From the NCBI GenBank assembly GCA_016713525.1, contig JADJOZ010000033.1:372001-436000 (forward strand): a stretch of 64,000 nucleotides of DNA. Reading direction: 5' to 3'. The DNA comes from Bacteroidota bacterium. GTDB taxonomy: Bacteria; Bacteroidota; Bacteroidia; AKYH767-A; OLB10. This document shows positions 1-9,582 of this stretch, piece by piece. The position numbers and the translations under genes are program-made. Numbering within the stretch: position 1 is the stretch's first letter; every line of letters starts with the position of its first letter. Under the pieces are notes generated by a model. The model had not been told where the DNA came from and searched no databases. It saw only the letters and a program-made list of their open reading frames with translations.

Positions 1-327
1 AAATGTTATTGTAAAAATAATTGTTGGATGTCACATGTAAAGAAGATGGAGCCTGACTTAATTCTGAAATCACATTGATTCCTTTTGCGTGATCGGAGGT
101 ACTTGTCGGAGCCGTAGCGTCTTTCAGCATGTCGATAAAATCATTGTTTTCGCAAGTAATCCAACTGACTTTCCCTACTATACTTCTCATCATGTTAAAA
201 AATACATTTTTCAAGGCCTGTCGTTCCAATGGTTCCTACCCAGCGGTTGGTTTCCACACCTGACATGGGAATGGAACCGAAAGCGGCCTGACCGTTATAG
301 CGGGGCAGGAATTGATTTTTTGAAACT
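1..327 (-). pseudogene. Partial giant beta-helix T9SS protein (third module copy), runs off the left edge
   Basis: Read on the minus strand, this stretch encodes a piece of the same right-handed beta-helix region found in the giant gene at 5511-6461, with shared segments such as NQFLPRYNGQAAFGS and ETNRW. Bases 1-320 align with 5789-6110 in the same orientation, with nearly identical blocks alternating with diverged ones, so this is a paralogue rather than an assembly copy. A frame change near 205-215 separates the GTTGLEK part from the NDFIDMLKD part. There is no signal peptide or normal N-terminus: the fragment starts abruptly about 120 bases after the end of the propeller gene at 445. The rest of the gene, including any sorting domain, lies outside the window. 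I read it as the remnant of a third module in the tandem array. Confidence 0.6.
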
Positions 328-353
328 GAATGCAAAACATACCTGCGCCGGAG

Positions 354-397
354 GGATCTCCGATCCTGACAACCCAAATGCACGGATCTCTGATCCG
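354..397. repeat. Two GGATC-N3-GATCC mini-hairpins (REP-like)
   Basis: Two short perfect inverted repeats, GGATC-TCC-GATCC at 354-366 and CGGATC-TCT-GATCCG at 383-397, sit between the stop of the propeller gene (445) and the beta-helix fragment (up to 327). The 120 bp around them match neither paralogous gene, so this looks like an intergenic repeat element inserted at a module junction. Confidence 0.5.
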
Positions 398-444
398 CCT
401 TTTCACCCAAACACTTTTGTCGCAGCATCTTTATACCAAAATCT

Positions 445-1951
445 CTACTCCTTATAAACCACCACCTTTTATTCCCTCTCTCACCACCACTTGTAATCAC
501 ACAATTATAAACTCCACTCGAGATACTTTTCGGCAGACTCACCTCCTGCATGGTACTCCAATGTGGCAGGTTCATTTCATATATTCGTCGACCGTTAATA
601 TCAAATACTTCAAGTTTTCCGGGTTGGTTTTGGGGGAGGAGGTAAGTGATTTTAAAATTACCACTGGTAGGATTTGGTGCCACATTAAATTGGAATTCAT
701 GTCCTCCAACCTCCTCAATGCCGGTAGTGAGACATGGACACCCCAAAGTGGTATCACACCCTAAATAGTAATTAGGATGGTTCGGTACAGAACGCAGTTG
801 CGCATAGCCCAAATCAATTGCGTGCTGTTGCACATCGCATGCGATACCTGCACTGTCAGGATAGTTAATTTCATGAATGTGCTGTACTCCACTCCCACTA
901 GTGACATAAATTTTCCGTTGGCAGCTAGGTACATATTCATAAACGTAGTTCCACAGCAAGTGCTTCCTACGGGTGATATAAAACCATCATATTGAGCAAC
1001 TGTGTCTACGGAAAAATCATTCATATCAATTTGAAAAATGAAATTACTGTTACAGGCGTAGGCCAAATTGCCAGATGCTGAAAAAGCCAAACCCCATAAA
1101 TATGAGTTAGGTGAAGGCTCAATAGAATTCATATTGCTGATTGTGCCCGTACATCTGTTGAAGTCAAAGATTAGCACGGAACCATTTGCGACAGATCCCC
1201 CTGAACCTTGATCACGGGGAAGGCAATACATCATCTTGTCACCTCTGGTAGAGAAAACCAAAGAAGAAACATTACCAACTCTATTAGAAGGAAAGCCAAT
1301 GGGCTGAACAAAAAAAGTATCTATTCCTGTTGAAGAAATTAAAAAAGTAAATAATTCCGGTTGTCTATCTCGCATAGCAACCACCCACCAATCTCTCCCG
1401 TTGGCATGCCTACAAGCCCCAATTCCCCAACTTAAAGTGTCCACCAATATTGTGTCATTTTTGTTTACAACTGATCCAAATCCACCATCAAGAGACATGT
1501 CAATTGATGTAAGATATAATCCTGATAGAGCTGGAAACAGAGTTGACCATAAAGTTGTATGCAATAAAATAAAATTATTTGTGTTGTTTGGAAAAGGCAG
1601 AATCACATTTCCAAAACTTAATGGAAACCCATTTGGCCAATTTGAAGTGAATGGACTGGGATTCAACCCCCCGCCATTCAACATGGTATCTCCCGTGGCG
1701 CTTGCAATCCAAATACCGTTACTGGACATGAGAAGATTACCACCTGCATCACTGATATTGGCTTGGGTGCCTTTGAAAACCATTTTTCTATTTTCATTAA
1801 TAAGGGAATAGCTTCCCGAATCAAACAGTATCCGACCTTTGGGATCCTGAAAAAAATTGTAGCTGCCCAATAGCCATTGATGATTATTTCCCTGCCCATA
1901 TCCGATAGTGTATGATAATATAAATAACAATATAATTAATATTTTTTTCAT
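445..1951 (-). CDS. T9SS-sorted beta-propeller surface protein, copy 2 (two frameshifts)
   Basis: The N-terminus MKKILIILLFILSYTIGYGQ is a typical signal peptide. The body is a series of short beta-rich repeats (SPNSYLWGLAFSASGN, FDFNRCTG) resembling a WD40/PD40-type propeller, with the family signature HANGRDWWVV. The C-terminus is a type A T9SS sorting domain starting near FNVAPNPTSGN and ending KVVVYKE. The open frame runs from 1951 to 761. Restoring one A near 908-914 joins it to the sorting domain, and one more base near 464-467 restores the terminal KVVVYKE and the stop at 445-447. Its start overlaps the stop of the preceding remnant gene by ATGA, exactly as in the neighbouring copy. 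It is expected on the cell surface after secretion; its ligand is unknown. Confidence 0.75.
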
Positions 1952-2352
1952 CTGATAATCGTTAGCTTTTCAGTTTGTGGTTTTTGTCCTGAGAATATCC
2001 ATTCCACTACGTAAATTCCCTGATCAAAATGGATTATGTTTATCTCTAATGCTAAAGACGAATTATTTATAACTTGATCAAAAATAATCCGACCAGTAAT
2101 ATCTTTGATCGTAATTTGACTCGAACCTAATTCCATTTCACTGAACACAATATTCACGGTTTCATTGGCCGGATTAGGCTGAAGAGAAAACGATGGATTT
2201 TTAATCAAATTAGATTGACTTTGCGATTCTTTGTAAATTCCGACAGCCTGACAAGCAGCCTCATCATTGAAAGTCAAAGTTTCATCCAACATCCAAATAA
2301 GGTTTCTTGCTCTGAAAACAGCTTTGCCAACGCTATTGTTTGTTCGCAACAT
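1948..2352 (-). pseudogene. C-terminal remnant of a giant beta-helix T9SS protein (second module)
   Basis: This 134-codon frame matches only the end of the giant protein at 3850-5430: both share RARNL, LDET and AVGIY just before a T9SS sorting domain (PNPANETVNI here). It has no signal peptide, so it cannot be exported on its own. The ATG lies 5 nt after the stop of the upstream propeller gene, and its TGA overlaps the ATG of the next propeller gene (ATGA). The likely history is a deletion that removed about 2,300 codons of a second giant gene while keeping its coupling to the propeller gene. It might still be translated. Confidence 0.7.
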
Positions 2353-2357
2353 AGCTG

Positions 2358-3853
2358 TTATTCTTTATAAACCACCACCTTCTTGCTTCCCTCTCTCACC
2401 ACCACTTGTTATCGTACAATTATAAACTCCACTCGAAATACTTTTCGGCAAAATAACCTCCTGCATGGTACTCCAATGCGGTAAATTCATTTCGTATATG
2501 CGCCGACCGTTAATGTCAAATACTTCAAGTTGGCCGGGTTGATTTTGAGGGAGGAGGTAAGTGATTTTGAAATTGCCGTTTGTAGGATTAGGTGCCACAT
2601 TAAATTGGAAATCATGACTACCATGCTCTTCAATACCGGGGTAAGACAAGGACACCCCAAAGTGAAATGTCGCAGCCTAAATAGTAATTGGGGTGGTTGG
2701 GTATGGAGCGGAGGTGAAGGTAATCGACCAGATCAATTGCATGTTGCTGTACATCACATGCAAGCCCTGTTATCCGGGTAATTTATAACTGTTAAATGCT
2801 GCACACTGCTTCCACTTTGTTACATAAATTTTACCATTAGCGGCAAGGTACATATTCCAAAATGAAGTTGCACAGCATGGATCTCCCGGTGGGGATATAA
2901 ATCCATCATACACAGCAACTGTATCAACATTCAAATTATCAGTGTCAATTTGAAAAATTCGGCTGCTGGTGCAGGCATAAACATATTTACCAGAAGGACT
3001 AAATGCAAGTCCCCAAATTAGTTGGCCGCTTGAAACCGGAATAGAAATTGTATTTGAAAAAGAGCCAGAACACCTATTAAAATCAGAAATTAAAACAGTA
3101 CAGTCAACAGTGCTAGAATCATAAACGAAGTATGCGAATTTGTCACCTGGATTAGAAAATGTTGGTTGAATTACACCGTACCATGACTTGGCAGAATTCA
3201 ATTTTTGTGCTGAAACGTTTTGGATTCCAATGGAAGCGTAACTTATAACAAAAACACTATCAGTATTGTGCTTGGTACTAATTACCCACCAATCAATACC
3301 ATTTGAGTGCCTGCAAGCCGCCAAGCCCCAATTTAAAGTGTCTGAAAAAACTATTTGATTTTTACTTATCACTGCACCTAATCCATTATCTAAAGCCAAA
3401 TCAATAGTTGTTAAAAATACTTCATAAGAGGGATATGAATAACCATCAAAATTTGCAGTATGATGAAATAAGCCAAATTTATTTGTATCGTTAGGGTACG
3501 GTAAAAAGATGTTATTTGAAGTCATAGGTAAACCAAATTGCCAATTTGGAGTAATGCCCCCTGGATTCAACCCACCACCATTCATCATGGTATCACCAGT
3601 AGAATTAGCAATCCAGATGCCATTGCTCGCCATTAGAAGGTTCCCATTTACATCGCTTATGTTGGCTTGGGTGCCTTAAATGACATTTTCGGTATTCAGA
3701 AATAAAAGTTTCTGAATTGCTGTCAAACAAACCTCTTCCATTTGGAAAATTTATAAAAGGATTGTTTCCCAATAACCATTGATGATTGTAACCCTGTCCG
3801 GTTACATTGATAGCGAATACAAAAAATACTAATACTAATTTTATTATTCTCAT
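2358..3853 (-). CDS. T9SS-sorted beta-propeller surface protein, copy 1 (multiple frameshifts)
   Basis: Paralogue of the protein at 445-1951. It has a signal peptide (MRIIKLVLVFFVFAINVTGQ), an N-terminal NHQWLLG motif, beta-propeller-like repeats (GQLIWGLAFSPSGKYVYA, FDFNRC replaced by SDFNRC), the signature HSNGIDWWV, and a type A T9SS sorting domain from FNVAPNPTNGN. The frame is broken at least four times: two indels near 3676-3690, one near 2775-2790, one near 2660 and one just before the terminal KVVVYKE at about 2378. All junctions match the intact order in the paralogue, so this is one gene. It is coupled to the giant gene upstream by an ATGA overlap at 3850-3853, suggesting translational coupling and a shared job on the surface. 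Confidence 0.72.
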
Positions 3854-5430
3854 TTGATAATCACAATTTTGGCAGGAGTATAATTTATATTTCCGGATTT
3901 AACAGTTACTGTGTAAACACCTGATAGCATTTGTTCACTGGAAACAGTTATTGGATTTGTAGTGGCAGATAAAGTAGTTTCTTTCCCGTAAACTACATTG
4001 CCAAGAATATCCATTATAGTCAACGAAATAGTTTCTTCAACCGTAAAATCAACTAGTACTTCGAAACTATTTTTTGCCGGATTCGGCTGAATAGCTATTT
4101 TATTTCTTGGCTGAATTGAAGTTGATGTAGTTGTTGTATTTCGGTAGATGCCAACTGCTTCGCATATTGAATTATCGTCAAAATAGAAGGTTTCATCTAA
4201 TAACTGAAGCAAGTTTCTGGCTCTGATAACCGCTGGGCCTCCTTTGTATTTACATTGGTTAGCAATTAGGAACAATTGAGAATATCTGGATTCTAATTGT
4301 GCAATGCCTCCTGTTTCAAATGTAAGATAAGCATCATTTACATTTTTTTCATTTTCATCAGGAATTTGAGTGGGAACAACTGATAAATTTGCTGAAATCG
4401 CAGCTGCTATTTTTTGGTTTTTAAATTGCTCTTTTGAAGCAATTTCCAATTCCAGTTGACTTTGAATTCCTGAAACTTGTTCTAATAGTAAATTACGAGT
4501 TTCAATGAAGCCAGCTTGCATATTGTTTGCTATTAGGCTGTCAAGAATACTGATGCTGTCAGTAGCAAGAATTAAGCTCTCAAGTAATTCATTAAACTGT
4601 GTGCCAAAGCTTCCTAACGAAATCGCTTCATTGATAAGTTTATCCGTATGGAATAAAGTTCCTACTGAGGTCGTGCTTTGATTATCAACAAAATCAATAT
4701 ACTCCGGTTTGCTATGAGCCAAGACTTCATCATTGGCAAAGGTTTCATACAACTGTTGTTTGGCAATATATTTAGATTCAGGAATAAAGTCACTGGTGAT
4801 TGTTTCATCATTGACGATCTGCATTCGCAAGTGCTCACCTCCATTAAGCGAGTTTTCTCCACAAACTAGGTATGTAGCGCAGTCAAATGAACTACCTGCT
4901 GGGAGCCTATCAAACCAAGTCCCATCATCCACATAAAATGGCCCAAAAGTATCATCTAGCGGAATTATAGGATTGTGAAAATTCACAGATTGATTGGTGG
5001 AGAATAATGAAAGTGCTAGGTTGGGTGCTGGTGTTGCATTCAAATTAACCGCTCCATAACCACTCAAATAATTTGCCGAATCAAGCCAGACATTGCCATG
5101 ATATTCCGGCATTGGGTTAGTTACCGGCGGTTGTTGGCTGATAACCGCTGCCGAATTTAGATACAATCCGACATAATGGCCTCCTATCGTATTACCTCTG
5201 AAATCTGTTTCGGCATTCCCTCCGCCAAAAAAGATACCCTTATAATGTCCGCTGGTAGTGTTACATGTTATGGTAGACTTGTCGCTCAGTGAGATGTCAA
5301 TTCCTGTAGAGTACGTATATAAGGGATTATTTGCTGAAGTAACCGAATTGCAACTAACAACTGACGTATCAGCATTATTGAGCATGATTCCATAGTTGCT
5401 TGTTGATTGCGTAAAAGCCGGTTGGGTCAA
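3850..5430 (-). CDS. Giant surface protein, C-terminal fragment with T9SS sorting domain
   Basis: The first part continues the beta-helix (TGIDISLSDKSTITCNTTSG and similar turns). From about residue 215 it becomes a helix-rich stretch (YIAKQQLYETFANDEV, LLLEQVSGIQSQLELEIASK), then the motif RARNLLQLLDET...AVGIY that is shared with the remnant at 1948. The last 75 residues are a type A T9SS sorting domain (IQPNPAKNSFEVLVDF to VVIIK-like end). The apparent start at 5430 is internal: the true frame continues upstream to the fragment ending at 5511 after one indel. Confidence 0.75.
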   Translation of the reverse strand: MTQPAFTQSTSNYGIMLNNADTSVVSCNSVTSANNPLYTYSTGIDISLSDKSTITCNTTSGHYKGIFFGGGNAETDFRGNTIGGHYVGLYLNSAAVISQQPPVTNPMPEYHGNVWLDSANYLSGYGAVNLNATPAPNLALSLFSTNQSVNFHNPIIPLDDTFGPFYVDDGTWFDRLPAGSSFDCATYLVCGENSLNGGEHLRMQIVNDETITSDFIPESKYIAKQQLYETFANDEVLAHSKPEYIDFVDNQSTTSVGTLFHTDKLINEAISLGSFGTQFNELLESLILATDSISILDSLIANNMQAGFIETRNLLLEQVSGIQSQLELEIASKEQFKNQKIAAAISANLSVVPTQIPDENEKNVNDAYLTFETGGIAQLESRYSQLFLIANQCKYKGGPAVIRARNLLQLLDETFYFDDNSICEAVGIYRNTTTTSTSIQPRNKIAIQPNPAKNSFEVLVDFTVEETISLTIMDILGNVVYGKETTLSATTNPITVSSEQMLSGVYTVTVKSGNINYTPAKIVIIK

Positions 5431-5510
5431 AACATTTCCAGTGATTACTACATATTTGGCATTTTGAGAAACAATCCCATAGCTGGATTTATAGTCAATG
5501 ATATTGCCAT

Positions 5511-6461
5511 CTATGGTATATCTCGCATTCCTGAAGTGTTTTCAGATAAATGTACTCCGGCACTCGCACTGATAGTTGAATTAACATTAATAAAATTCTC
5601 TCGAACCGAAATTCCAGCAGACCCTGCATTATTCATCAGGTCAATTCCTCTGAAGTAAGAATTGATTGTGTTGGAAGAAATATCGGCAGTTAAGGTATCA
5701 ATACAATTTCTCATGTGCACACCATAGCGTACTGTATCCATAAGAACTCCACGGACAGTAGTTTTGCAATTGGATGTGTAAATTCCATAAATGTTATTGA
5801 AAAAATAGTTGTTGGATGTCACATGTAATGAAGATGGAGCCTGACTTAATTCTGAAACCACATTGATTCCTTTTGCGTGATCGGAGGTACTTGTCGGAGC
5901 CGTTGAGTCCTTCAGCATGTCGATAAAATCATTATTCTCACATCTGACAAAACTCACTTTTCCCACCACACCTCTCATCATGTTAAAAAATACATTCTTT
6001 TCAAGTCCTGTGGTACCAATGGTTCCCCCCCATCGGTTGGTCTCCACACCTGACATTGGAATGGAACCGAAAGCGGCCTGACCGTTATAGCGGGGCAGGA
6101 ATTGATTTTTCAAAACACCAATACTGTCTCCAAACAGAGTCAGCGATACATTGTTTGTGGTCACGCCGGAAGTAACCGGAATAAATACATTACGGGCATT
6201 GTCCATCAGGTTGGAATGTATGATGGAAATAACCGACTTATGACGGGCAGTAACTGCAATGTTGGCATCGGCAACAAGTGAACTTTCAGAAATCCGTAAC
6301 TGACTCTGTTGACTCACATTAATTCCTTGCCACATCGTATCGCAGCCATAAACTTGCGTTTGCTCAAGAATGAGCATTCCGGATGCACCTACCACATTAA
6401 TGGAACTTCCTGCCGCCATAATCACTTCACATTCCAAAAATCGTAGTGTATCGCTCACCAC
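5511..6461 (-). CDS. Giant surface protein, right-handed beta-helix fragment
   Basis: This 316-codon frame is a run of short beta-strand turns (VYGCDTMWQGINV, GVLMDTVRYGVHMRNC, ISSNTINSYFRGIDLM), typical of right-handed parallel beta-helix (pectate-lyase-like) folds. CDTMWQGI recurs as CDEMWQGI in the giant protein at 56554, which ties the two together. The apparent start is internal: the frame upstream (SNHFSDTTIY...) joins the fragment ending at 6455 after one missing base near 6500. The left-edge repeat at 1-320 copies part of this segment. Confidence 0.7.
   Translation of the reverse strand: MVSDTLRFLECEVIMAAGSSINVVGASGMLILEQTQVYGCDTMWQGINVSQQSQLRISESSLVADANIAVTARHKSVISIIHSNLMDNARNVFIPVTSGVTTNNVSLTLFGDSIGVLKNQFLPRYNGQAAFGSIPMSGVETNRWGGTIGTTGLEKNVFFNMMRGVVGKVSFVRCENNDFIDMLKDSTAPTSTSDHAKGINVVSELSQAPSSLHVTSNNYFFNNIYGIYTSNCKTTVRGVLMDTVRYGVHMRNCIDTLTADISSNTINSYFRGIDLMNNAGSAGISVRENFINVNSTISASAGVHLSENTSGMRDIP
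5789..6110. repeat. Direct repeat, partner of 1-320
   Basis: About 320 bp in the same orientation as bases 1-320, with long identical blocks (for example the last 40 bp and the block around the TGCGTGATCGGAGGTACTTG stretch) separated by more diverged blocks. The mosaic pattern fits ectopic gene conversion between tandem paralogues. Confidence 0.8.
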
Positions 6462-7885
6462 AAGAGAGTCAGCAATGTAAATTGTCGTATCGGAAAAGTG
6501 GTTACTAACTGATTGCTATTAATCGTGCCTGTCCATACAATATCCGCAGAATCCTGACAAATGGCTGATGACGATACCACCTCCACACAAGCCGAAGCAG
6601 CTGTCGTATCTCCATTAAATATTAAAAATGCGTTATTAGTCATTGCTGGACAGCCACCCGATAGAAAGAATGTGCCTGTAACAGCAAAGGTATCACATTC
6701 CATCGGTAAAAGAGTAGTGGTTGCGGGCAAATTGGTGGTTGGGATGAAGCCAGAAGGTAGTAAATCTACCAGAGCAACCGTATTGGTCGAGGCATTGTAG
6801 TTACATGCCACCACCTGGTAAGTAACCGGGTCTCCGGTAGCAACAAGGGTGTCGTTGCTGAACTTATTTAAAGTAAAACAATCGGTGCAATAGGAAGTAG
6901 TATCCCAAACAAAGGCACCTAGTGTGGTGTAGGGTACAGGGAGGGAATCAAGTGCTCCGCAAACATTGGTGACATAAAGCGTTTTGTTGGGAAGCACGTT
7001 ACTGCCAGCAAAATTACATCCAAGTGAAGCGGTCATCGTAACACAAAAATCAGAAGATGTCACATTGAAACCGCCTGAAGGGTATAAAAGAGCGATGCTG
7101 TCTGGATGGATGAGCCACAATGAATCATTGACTGTAGCTGTCAACTGAACTGATAATGTGCCATTACTCATGGTTCCTGATATGATATCAATACCATCAA
7201 CAATACTGTCAAGAACCAACTGTTGGGGGAACAAATTCCCCTCATTGAAATTTTGGAAACATGTCGTGAAGGAGATTGTATCACATAATTTATAAGGGGT
7301 TTCGTATGTTTTCCCGGAAGAAAACAATTGTCCGATGATAACATTCATTCTTAGGCTGTCGGTTTGGAATTCACAAAGAGCGAGGGTATCAAAAGGTGCC
7401 TGAGGGTAACCACCGCAATTCCAACCATAATACAGCCCGAAAATAAGCGAATCATTCACAGGGCAGTCGGTTACAGCAGCACAAAGGTTACCACCAATGG
7501 CAGCTCCGGGTGCAAGAGAGTCAATGATAGGTACAATGACTCCATCAAGTACATTGGGCACACTGCTTCCTGTAGGATAAAAATGCCATCCAGATAGCAC
7601 ACCTGAAACGGCCGGGTCATTGATTGCGAAAAAGACATTATTTGCCAAAGTAGTTCCTGAAACACTGCTATTGGTAAGGGAGACATTCCAACAGATGGTA
7701 TCACCCTCAATCTGCACAGAATTATCGTCTTGGGTAAGGGAAAGTTGCGGATTGTTGGATAAAGCAGTAATGGCGGTAGGTTTTGCTTTTAAGGAAATAG
7801 AATCTGGCAGCGAACAGGTAGCCTGTGATAAACATGTATATAGTTGCAAATCAAAATTGGTAATGACTGAAGAATCGGGAGGCAT
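6455..7885 (-). CDS. Giant surface protein, middle fragment downstream of the IS
   Basis: A 476-codon beta-rich fragment with repeated extracellular-type domains and cysteine pairs (TCFQNFNEGNLF, NYNASTNTVALVDLLPSGF). The phrase LVDLLPSGF resembles the conserved core of DUF11-type repeats of bacterial surface proteins. The first 25 codons (MPPDSSVITNFDLQ...) duplicate the end of the fragment at 9539-12103 because they lie inside the 142-bp repeat created by the IS insertion. The start at 7885 is an internal Met, not a real initiation site. Confidence 0.7.
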   Translation of the reverse strand: MPPDSSVITNFDLQLYTCLSQATCSLPDSISLKAKPTAITALSNNPQLSLTQDDNSVQIEGDTICWNVSLTNSSVSGTTLANNVFFAINDPAVSGVLSGWHFYPTGSSVPNVLDGVIVPIIDSLAPGAAIGGNLCAAVTDCPVNDSLIFGLYYGWNCGGYPQAPFDTLALCEFQTDSLRMNVIIGQLFSSGKTYETPYKLCDTISFTTCFQNFNEGNLFPQQLVLDSIVDGIDIISGTMSNGTLSVQLTATVNDSLWLIHPDSIALLYPSGGFNVTSSDFCVTMTASLGCNFAGSNVLPNKTLYVTNVCGALDSLPVPYTTLGAFVWDTTSYCTDCFTLNKFSNDTLVATGDPVTYQVVACNYNASTNTVALVDLLPSGFIPTTNLPATTTLLPMECDTFAVTGTFFLSGGCPAMTNNAFLIFNGDTTAASACVEVVSSSAICQDSADIVWTGTINSNQLVTTFPIRQFTLLTLLW

Positions 7886-7936
7886 GGCTGATGATGGATC
7901 ACAATTTAATGGTAAAAGCTCTAGGTCAATAACTCT
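7795..7936. repeat. 142-bp target-site duplication, left copy
   Basis: This 142-bp stretch is repeated without any visible difference at 9583-9724, immediately outside both ends of the IS. It is coding sequence of the giant gene, so it is a duplication of the target and not part of the element. Confidence 0.88.
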
Positions 7937-9582
7937 CCTGTTTTCCTCACTGGGACACCTTAGAAATCAAAGAGGTTAGCAATTTCTCTATGCTCCTCAG
8001 TTAGAATCAGTTTTTTCTTAATGCTTTCTTTGCTTCCAGGTAACTTAACTTCTATCTCAAACAAATTGGCAGCTATCTCTATTACTTTTGTTGGAGTTAG
8101 TGCAGACTTCTTCTGTTTCAATATTCTCTCAAGTTCTTTATACACTTTGTAGGCTACAAAATTCAGACAAATGTGAGCTTCAATTCGCTTTTGTAATCGA
8201 TGATAAATAGGCCTGACTTTCAAATCTGTTTTCGATACTCTAAAGGCAGTTTCGATTTGCCATAGATGACTATAATTTTCTATAATTGCATTTGTTTTAA
8301 GCGGACTATTGGTTAAATAACCTTTCAATCCATCCCATTTTGCATCTTCATAGAACTTATTATAATCAATGTGTACCATTATTTCATTGTCAATTTTCAG
8401 GTATTTATTATATCCTTTGTTGTTGATGTGGGCTTTTTTTAATTTACCAGTCGTTATTTGCTTTTCCAATCGAGCGATACCTCTTTCTCTGTTATGACAA
8501 TCTTTCTTTGCTCGTTTTTCCGAATAGCTCACAATGAGCTTCAGATCTTCTTTTTTGATGATAGCAGTTTCCAGGTTTGACAAGCGTAAGTCAAGTATTT
8601 TTTTCTTGATGCTCGAAGATTCTGCTTTTATTCTAGCTCCAATAATGAACTCATAGTTTTGTTCTTTTAACAGTTTCACATTGGGCTTTGAGAGAAGTCC
8701 TGAGTCTGCTACAACCACTAAGCGTTCTAATTGATACTTTCGTTTAAATGATTCTAAAACCGGTAACATGGTATGACCTTCAAACTGACTTCCATTGAAA
8801 ATTTCATAGGCTAACGGATATCCATTACTAGCTACCAATAAGCCCAAAACTATTTGTGGATTTTGATGCTTGCCTTCTTTTGAAAATCCTGTCCTTCGCA
8901 ACTCATCTTCTTTTTCTATTTCAAAATAAATGGTTGTTACATCGTAAAAAACAATACTGATTTCACCATCTAGTATTTGTTTGGTATGTTCAAAACTAAT
9001 CTGTTGAACTATCTCTTTTTGTTCTGTATTGAGCTTGTCTAAGTAACGGTAAATTTGATTTTCATCATAATCAATACCATGATATCGATGTAAATATTCG
9101 GTGGTTTTTAATTTGCTTTTAGGATAAATTAAACGATACAGAACTAACCATTTAAAAATTTCATCTTCAATTACTCCAAATCCAATGGAATCAAAAACTT
9201 TTCCTATCGTTAGCTCTAAGCCAACTTGTTTATGAGCGGTAATACTATCGAGTAATTTCTCCGCATTTAACTTTTCTCCATCGAAATCAAAATTGATTTG
9301 TCCGCAATGATCAACCATCCATTGTCGGGCCTTTTATAAGCAATTCCTGAATTTCAATTTTCGAAGAAGTGCACCCAAGAGTGTGAACCACTTTATATCT
9401 TCCAGAACTCTTATCAATTATTTGTACTGATACCTTACCACTGATATTTCGCTTTTGCCGGATAAACATTAAATAAAGCTACAAAAACTTTCTGGGACAC
9501 CCAAGACACCCATAAATAAAAACATAACCTATTTAAATTCAAATAATTATGAAATTGCCATCAGGGTGGTGAGGAAAACAGG
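7937..9582 (-). mobile_element. IS1634-family insertion sequence with 142-bp target duplication
   Basis: A 1,646-bp element with perfect 14-bp terminal inverted repeats (CCTGTTTTCCTCAC at 7937-7950 and its complement at 9569-9582). It carries one transposase on the minus strand. The flanks are 142-bp direct repeats instead of the few bases usual for IS elements. Long, variable-length target duplications have been described for IS1634 of Mycoplasma mycoides and IS1549 of mycobacteria, and the transposase here belongs to that family by its motifs. The insertion splits the giant surface protein gene in the same transcriptional direction. The stretch 9470-9568 between the transposase start and the right inverted repeat holds no gene. 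Confidence 0.88.
7960..9469 (-). CDS. IS1634-family DDE transposase (one frameshift near the N-terminus)
   Basis: The main frame (9318-7960, 452 codons) contains the DDE catalytic regions: FYDVTTIYFE, VVVADSGLLSK and YSHLWQIETAFRVSKTDLKV, the last matching the Y-(2)-R-(3)-E-(6)-K style signature of the IS4 superfamily. Translation upstream of 9318 reveals the normal N-terminus, MFIRQKRNISGKVSVQ, starting at 9469. The two frames join if one base is removed in the GGCCC run near 9335, giving about 502 residues, a usual family length. Given the other indels in the window this is probably a sequencing error, but a programmed frameshift cannot be excluded. The enzyme would move the element by cut-and-paste. 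Confidence 0.85.

Noticed and set aside
89..764. Plus-strand frames in the module array
   Set aside because: They are antisense to the T9SS sorting domain and the beta-helix fragment and have no coding character.
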